A stretch of 9,713 bases of DNA, taken from positions 1-9,713 of the forward strand of contig JAQGMD010000170.1 in the NCBI GenBank assembly GCA_028292565.1, in the 5' to 3' direction. Under the pieces are notes generated by a model. The model had not been told where the DNA came from. It did no database searches and saw only the letters and a list, made by a program, of their open reading frames with translations. The position numbers were made by a program, and so were the translations under genes. This document shows, in pieces, positions 6,753 to 9,713 of the stretch. Origin of the DNA: Burkholderia sp. (lineage in GTDB: Bacteria; Pseudomonadota; Gammaproteobacteria; Burkholderiales; Burkholderiaceae). Numbering within the stretch: position 1 is the first letter of the stretch; every line of letters starts with the position of its first letter.

Positions 6753-7325
6753 TCAGCTTGCTTTCTTCGCGCTTCCGGCAACTTCAAAAAACGTATAGGA
6801 CACCGTGATCGTCTTGACGTCTTTCGGCAGGTCCGGATCGATGAAGAACACGACCGGCATCTGCTTTGCCTCGTTCGGACCAAGGGTCTGCTGCTTGAAA
6901 CAGAAACATTCCATTTTCTTGAAGTGCGCTCCCGCCTGTTGGGGTGCGTAGCTCGGAATCGCCTGCGCATCGATGCTGCGCGCCTGCGTATTCACCACTT
7001 CATAAACCACTTGCGCCATCTCGCCCGGATGCACCTGCATGTTGGCTACGGTCGGACGGAAGCGCCACGGCCCCTGCGAATTGGCATCAAACTCGATCGT
7101 GATCGTGCGGGTCTTGTCGACCTGTGTATTGCGCACTTCTTCTTCGGTCACGTTCATCGACGGCGTCAACAGGTTGATCCCGGTGATTTCGCAGATCATC
7201 CTGTAAGCCGGAATCAATGCATAACCGAAGCCGAACATCATTACCGCTACGACGAGCAGCTTCTTCATCATCTGCCGATTCAGGCCACGCGTCTCTACTG
7301 CTTCGTCTTGTTCGTGCGTGCCCAT
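6753..7325 (-). CDS. ctaG: Cytochrome c oxidase assembly protein CtaG/Cox11 (CuB insertion)
   Basis: Cox11-type CtaG delivers copper to the CuB site of subunit I from the periplasmic face of the membrane. The 190-aa protein has one N-terminal helix (about 22-40) and an immunoglobulin-like domain. The copper cysteines are all present: Cys45 in YRMICEITGIN and Cys140/Cys142 in the signature ECFCF. The start is ATG 7325. It shares its A with the TGA stop of the 35-aa gene upstream (TGATG), a typical coupled start; a GTG four codons earlier (7337) would lie inside that gene. This is the Cox11 family, not the unrelated CtaG of Bacillus. Confidence 0.95.
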   Translation of the reverse strand: MGTHEQDEAVETRGLNRQMMKKLLVVAVMMFGFGYALIPAYRMICEITGINLLTPSMNVTEEEVRNTQVDKTRTITIEFDANSQGPWRFRPTVANMQVHPGEMAQVVYEVVNTQARSIDAQAIPSYAPQQAGAHFKKMECFCFKQQTLGPNEAKQMPVVFFIDPDLPKDVKTITVSYTFFEVAGSAKKAS

Positions 7326-7432
7326 CACATCAACCACAGCCGTTTGACAAACAGGCCGATAAAAAATATCAGCGCAACCGATCCCAGGATCAGGGCGGTC
7401 TTGACGTTATTAGGCTTTTTTTGCTGCGACAT
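7325..7432 (-). CDS. 35-aa membrane peptide between ctaD and ctaG (putative oxidase small assembly protein)
   Basis: The ORF reads MSQQKKPNNVKTALIL, then a hydrophobic stretch to FFIGLFVKRLWLM, and stops. It has a polar basic head (1-11), one membrane helix (about 12-29) and a KRLW tail. Its TGA overlaps the ctaG ATG by one base, which strongly supports translation of both. Small single-helix proteins at this position in betaproteobacteria are, as I recall, annotated 'cytochrome oxidase small assembly protein'; the biochemical role is unknown to me. There is no clear Shine-Dalgarno before ATG 7432. It is easily missed because of its length. Confidence 0.8.
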   Translation of the reverse strand: MSQQKKPNNVKTALILGSVALIFFIGLFVKRLWLM

Positions 7433-7443
7433 ATATTCAATGA

Positions 7444-7462
7444 GGCGGGCTTGTCGCCCGCC
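7444..7462 (-). other. Intergenic stem-loop between ctaD and the 35-aa gene
   Basis: GGCGGGC (7444-7450) and GCCCGCC (7456-7462) form a perfect 7-bp GC-rich stem with a 5-base loop. It occupies most of the 39-bp gap between the ctaD stop codon and ATG 7432. No T-run follows on the - strand (the next bases are TCATTGAATAT), so it is a poor intrinsic terminator. It may protect the 3' end of ctaD mRNA or lower expression of the assembly genes; this is inference. Confidence 0.5.
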
Positions 7463-7471
7463 ATCCAGACA

Positions 7472-9067
7472 TTACTTCACTGTAGGCGGCACTTCGAAAG
7501 TATGGAACGGTGCCGGGCTCGGAACTGTCCATTCCAGGCCTTCTGCGCCTTCCCATGGCTTGTCGCCTGCAGGCTGGCCACCTTTGATGGACGGCAGCAC
7601 CACTGCGAACAGGAAGTACACCTGCATCAGACCGAAGCCCAATGCGCCGATCGAAGCGACTACGTTAAAGTCAGTGAACTGCGCCGGGTAATCCGCATAG
7701 CGGCGTGGCATACCTGCCAGACCCAGGAAGTGCATCGGGAAGAACGTGACGTTAAACGTGATCAGCGAGCCCCAGAAATGGATCTTGCCGCGCGTTTCGT
7801 TGTACATGAAGCCAGTCCACTTCGGTCCCCAGTAGTAGAAACCGGCGAACAGCGCAAACAGGGAGCCGGCCACCAGCACGTAGTGGAAGTGCGCCACCAC
7901 GTAGTAGGAATCCTGCATCTGGATGTCGATCGGGGTCACGGCCAGGATCAGGCCGGTGAAGCCACCCATCGTGAACACGAAGATGAAGCCAACCGAGAAC
8001 AGCATCGGGGTTTCGAACGTCATCGAACCACGCCACATGGTCGCAATCCAGTTGAAGATTTTGACGCCGGTCGGCACCGCGATCAACATCGTTGCGTACA
8101 TGAAGAACAGCTGCGCGGTGACCGGCATGCCCGTTGTAAACATATGGTGCGCCCACACGATGAACGACAGGATCGCGATCGAAGCGGTTGCGTACACCAT
8201 CGATGCATAACCGAACAGCGGCTTGCGGGCGAAGGCCGGGATGATCTGCGACACGATACCGAACGCCGGCAGAATCATGATGTACACCTCGGGGTGGCCG
8301 AAGAACCAGAAAATATGCTGGTACATCACCGGGTCACCGCCGCCGGCAGCGTTAAAGAACGACGTGCCGAAGTGACGATCGGTCAGGGTCATGGTGATCG
8401 CGCCTGCCAGAACCGGCATCACAGCGATCAGCAGGTAAGCGGTGATCAGCCAGGTCCATGCGAACATCGGCATCTTCATCAGTGTCATGCCGGGAGCGCG
8501 CATGTTCAGGATGGTGACGATGATGTTGATGGAACCCATGATCGACGACGCGCCCATGATGTGCATCGCGAAGATACCCATGTCCATGCCGATACCCATC
8601 TGGGTCGACAATGGCGCATACAGCGTCCAGCCTGCAGCGGTAGCGCCGCCCGGCACGAAGAAAGAACCGACGAGCAGCAATGCGGCCGGAGGCAGCAGCC
8701 AGAACGAGAAGTTGTTCATGCGCGCAAATGCCATATCGGACGCGCCGATTTGCAGAGGGATCATCCAGTTTGCGAAACCGACGAAGGCCGGCATGATCGC
8801 GCCGAACACCATGATCAGGCCGTGCATGGTGGTCAACTGGTTGAAGAACTCCGGTTGCATCAGTTGCAGGCCCGGCTGGAACAGTTCAGCGCGGATACCG
8901 AGGGCTAATACGCCGCCGGCCAGCAGCATGGTGAAAGAAAACCACAGGTACAGGGAACCAATGTCCTTGTGGTTGGTTGCAAACAACCAACGCTGCCAGC
9001 CGTGAGGATGGTCGTGCGCGTGGTCGTGAGCGTGATCGTGTGCGTGATCAACTACGGTTGTGCTCAT
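7472..9067 (-). CDS. ctaD: Cytochrome c oxidase subunit I (heme-copper oxidase, aa3 type)
   Basis: This is the catalytic subunit, reducing O2 to water while pumping protons. It has 531 residues and about twelve helices. All metal ligands are visible: His82 and His395 (heme a), His393 (heme a3), and His258, His307 and His308 (CuB), with Tyr262 in the HPEVY motif for the His-Tyr crosslink. The D-channel Asp111 (IGASDMAF), Glu260 (GHPEVY) and K-channel Lys335 (PTGVKIFNW) mark an A1-type proton pump. A histidine-rich tail occupies residues 7-22 before the first helix. The start is ATG 9067 with AGGAG 6 bases upstream (9074-9078). It lies 19 bp after ctaC. Confidence 0.98.
   Translation of the reverse strand: MSTTVVDHAHDHAHDHAHDHPHGWQRWLFATNHKDIGSLYLWFSFTMLLAGGVLALGIRAELFQPGLQLMQPEFFNQLTTMHGLIMVFGAIMPAFVGFANWMIPLQIGASDMAFARMNNFSFWLLPPAALLLVGSFFVPGGATAAGWTLYAPLSTQMGIGMDMGIFAMHIMGASSIMGSINIIVTILNMRAPGMTLMKMPMFAWTWLITAYLLIAVMPVLAGAITMTLTDRHFGTSFFNAAGGGDPVMYQHIFWFFGHPEVYIMILPAFGIVSQIIPAFARKPLFGYASMVYATASIAILSFIVWAHHMFTTGMPVTAQLFFMYATMLIAVPTGVKIFNWIATMWRGSMTFETPMLFSVGFIFVFTMGGFTGLILAVTPIDIQMQDSYYVVAHFHYVLVAGSLFALFAGFYYWGPKWTGFMYNETRGKIHFWGSLITFNVTFFPMHFLGLAGMPRRYADYPAQFTDFNVVASIGALGFGLMQVYFLFAVVLPSIKGGQPAGDKPWEGAEGLEWTVPSPAPFHTFEVPPTVK
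9002..9049 (-). repeat. Tandem 12-base repeat encoding a His-rich tail of CtaD
   Basis: Codons 7-22 of ctaD encode DHAHDHAHDHAHDHPH: three and a half copies of the four-residue unit D-H-A-H, with eight alternating histidines. The DNA units differ at synonymous third positions (GAT/GAC, GCA/GCT/GCG). The repeat is therefore not a very recent slippage product, or it is under coding selection. Confidence 0.85.
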
Positions 9068-9073
9068 CTATTT

Positions 9074-9078
9074 CTCCT
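9074..9078 (-). promoter_or_regulatory. Ribosome binding site of ctaD
   Basis: AGGAG on the - strand sits 6 bases before ATG 9067, in the 19-bp gap after ctaC. It is the strongest Shine-Dalgarno in the oxidase locus, in keeping with high synthesis of subunit I. It fixes the His-rich tail as part of the protein. Confidence 0.85.
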
Positions 9079-9086
9079 GATTTCAA

Positions 9087-9713
9087 TTACTTGCGCGCAG
9101 CCAGCACTTCGGCCGGTTGAACAATATTTTCCTGGGCCTTGTTGGACCAGTTATTGCGGGTATAGGTGATTACTGCAGCAATTTCGGTATCGGACAACTG
9201 CTTGAACGGGGGCATGCCTTTCCGGCCGTTCAGGACGACATTGATTTGCTCGGCTTTCGGACCGTTCACAACAGGCGAGCCGTCGAGGGCCGGGAATGCG
9301 CCGGGGACCCCTTTGCCGGTAGCCTGGTGGCACGCCACGCAGTTGGCGGCATATACTTGCGAGCCGCGTTGCTTCAGCTCATCGACAGTCCAGGTCTTGT
9401 TCGGGTCATCGGCCTTGGCAGCCATTTCCTTCTTCTTGTCGCCGGCCCACTTCTTGTAGTCTTCTTCGCTGACGACATTGACGACGATCGGCATGAACGC
9501 GTGGTCTTTGCCGCACAATTCAACGCACTGGCCGCGATAGGTACCGATTTTTTCGGCGCGGAACCAGGTGTCCCGCACGAAGCCCGGAATCGCATCCTGC
9601 TTGACGCCAAAGGCCGGAATGGTCCAGCCGTGGATCACGTCGTTGGCGGTAGTGACGATACGGATTTTCTTGTTGACCGGGACGACTACAGGATTGTCGA
9701 CTTCGAGCAGGTA
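9087..9713 (-). CDS. ctaC: Cytochrome c oxidase subunit II with fused cytochrome c domain (partial, N-terminus outside window)
   Basis: The last 208 residues are visible; the frame stays open to the right edge, so the signal peptide, the two membrane helices and the start of the CuA domain are missing. CuA ligands are present: His28 of the visible part (VIHGW), then Cys63, Glu65, Cys67, His71 and Met74 in QCVELCGKDHAFM. After a lysine- and alanine-rich linker (about 85-110) comes a class I cytochrome c domain with CVACH (125-129) and an axial Met167 in GRKGMPPF. CuA accepts electrons from cytochrome c, and the fused heme may relay them, as in caa3-type enzymes. It is the first visible gene of the unit; its promoter lies outside. 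Confidence 0.96.
   Translation of the reverse strand, partial: YLLEVDNPVVVPVNKKIRIVTTANDVIHGWTIPAFGVKQDAIPGFVRDTWFRAEKIGTYRGQCVELCGKDHAFMPIVVNVVSEEDYKKWAGDKKKEMAAKADDPNKTWTVDELKQRGSQVYAANCVACHQATGKGVPGAFPALDGSPVVNGPKAEQINVVLNGRKGMPPFKQLSDTEIAAVITYTRNNWSNKAQENIVQPAEVLAARK

Noticed and set aside
5594..6808. 404-codon open frame on the + strand opposite ctaE and the DUF2970 gene
   Set aside because: It is a mirror frame of ctaE, starts inside the 3' region of a bidirectional terminator, and has no ribosome binding site or family motif.
7217..8908. 563-codon open frame on the + strand opposite ctaD and ctaG
   Set aside because: It is antisense to two genes with complete family motifs. The product is an unstructured-looking mix rich in His, Arg, Asp, Glu and Gln with no recognisable domain, typical of the mirror frame of GC-rich membrane-protein genes.
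1..9713. CRISPR array, tRNA or rRNA genes, phage, toxin-antitoxin or defence genes
   Set aside because: No regularly spaced direct repeats, cloverleaf-like sequences or corresponding proteins were seen; all substantial frames are explained by rpoH and the oxidase locus.

Overview
The window looks like chromosome of a betaproteobacterium, most plausibly Burkholderiales close to Oxalobacteraceae (Herminiimonas, Collimonas, Janthinobacterium type). This is inferred from gene content and order: rpoH beside a complete aa3-type cytochrome c oxidase locus, a CoxB/CtaC with a fused cytochrome c domain, and the small DUF2970 and DUF2909 companions. No database search was possible. All protein genes look intact except ctaC, which runs off the right edge. 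There are no tRNA or rRNA genes, insertion sequence genes or CRISPR arrays.

Layout. Positions 1-274 are non-coding. They hold a 103-bp element with inverted-repeat ends (1-103) and a perfect CIRCE operator (178-204), the binding site of the heat-shock repressor HrcA. The operator sits 70 bp upstream of rpoH (275-1171, + strand), the heat-shock sigma factor. rpoH ends in a strong stem-loop terminator, followed by a second GC-rich palindrome that resembles a dispersed repeat. Everything from 1319 to 9713 is on the - strand except one 66-codon gene (5325-5525).

The - strand genes form two transcription units, read right to left. The distal unit is ctaC (partial), ctaD, a 35-aa membrane peptide gene, ctaG, a DUF2970 gene and ctaE, and it ends at a bidirectional terminator (5577-5605). 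It encodes the three core oxidase subunits and the CuB-insertion factor. The second unit is SURF1, a membrane-anchored SCO-like protein, ctaA, ctaB and sco1. It supplies heme A synthesis (CtaB makes heme O, CtaA converts it to heme A), heme insertion or assembly (SURF1) and copper delivery to CuA (SCO). Genes in this unit are 4-7 bp apart or overlap, so it is very probably an operon. Between the units, a DUF2909 twin-transmembrane protein gene is transcribed divergently from SURF1.

Together the two units provide the structural subunits, both prosthetic-group pathways and most known assembly factors for one terminal oxidase. I see no previously undescribed system here. The points most worth a second look are the CIRCE operator on a sigma-32 gene, the inverted-repeat element beside it, the 35-aa ORF that overlaps ctaG by one base, the second CxxxC SCO-like protein, and the histidine-rich tail of CtaD.
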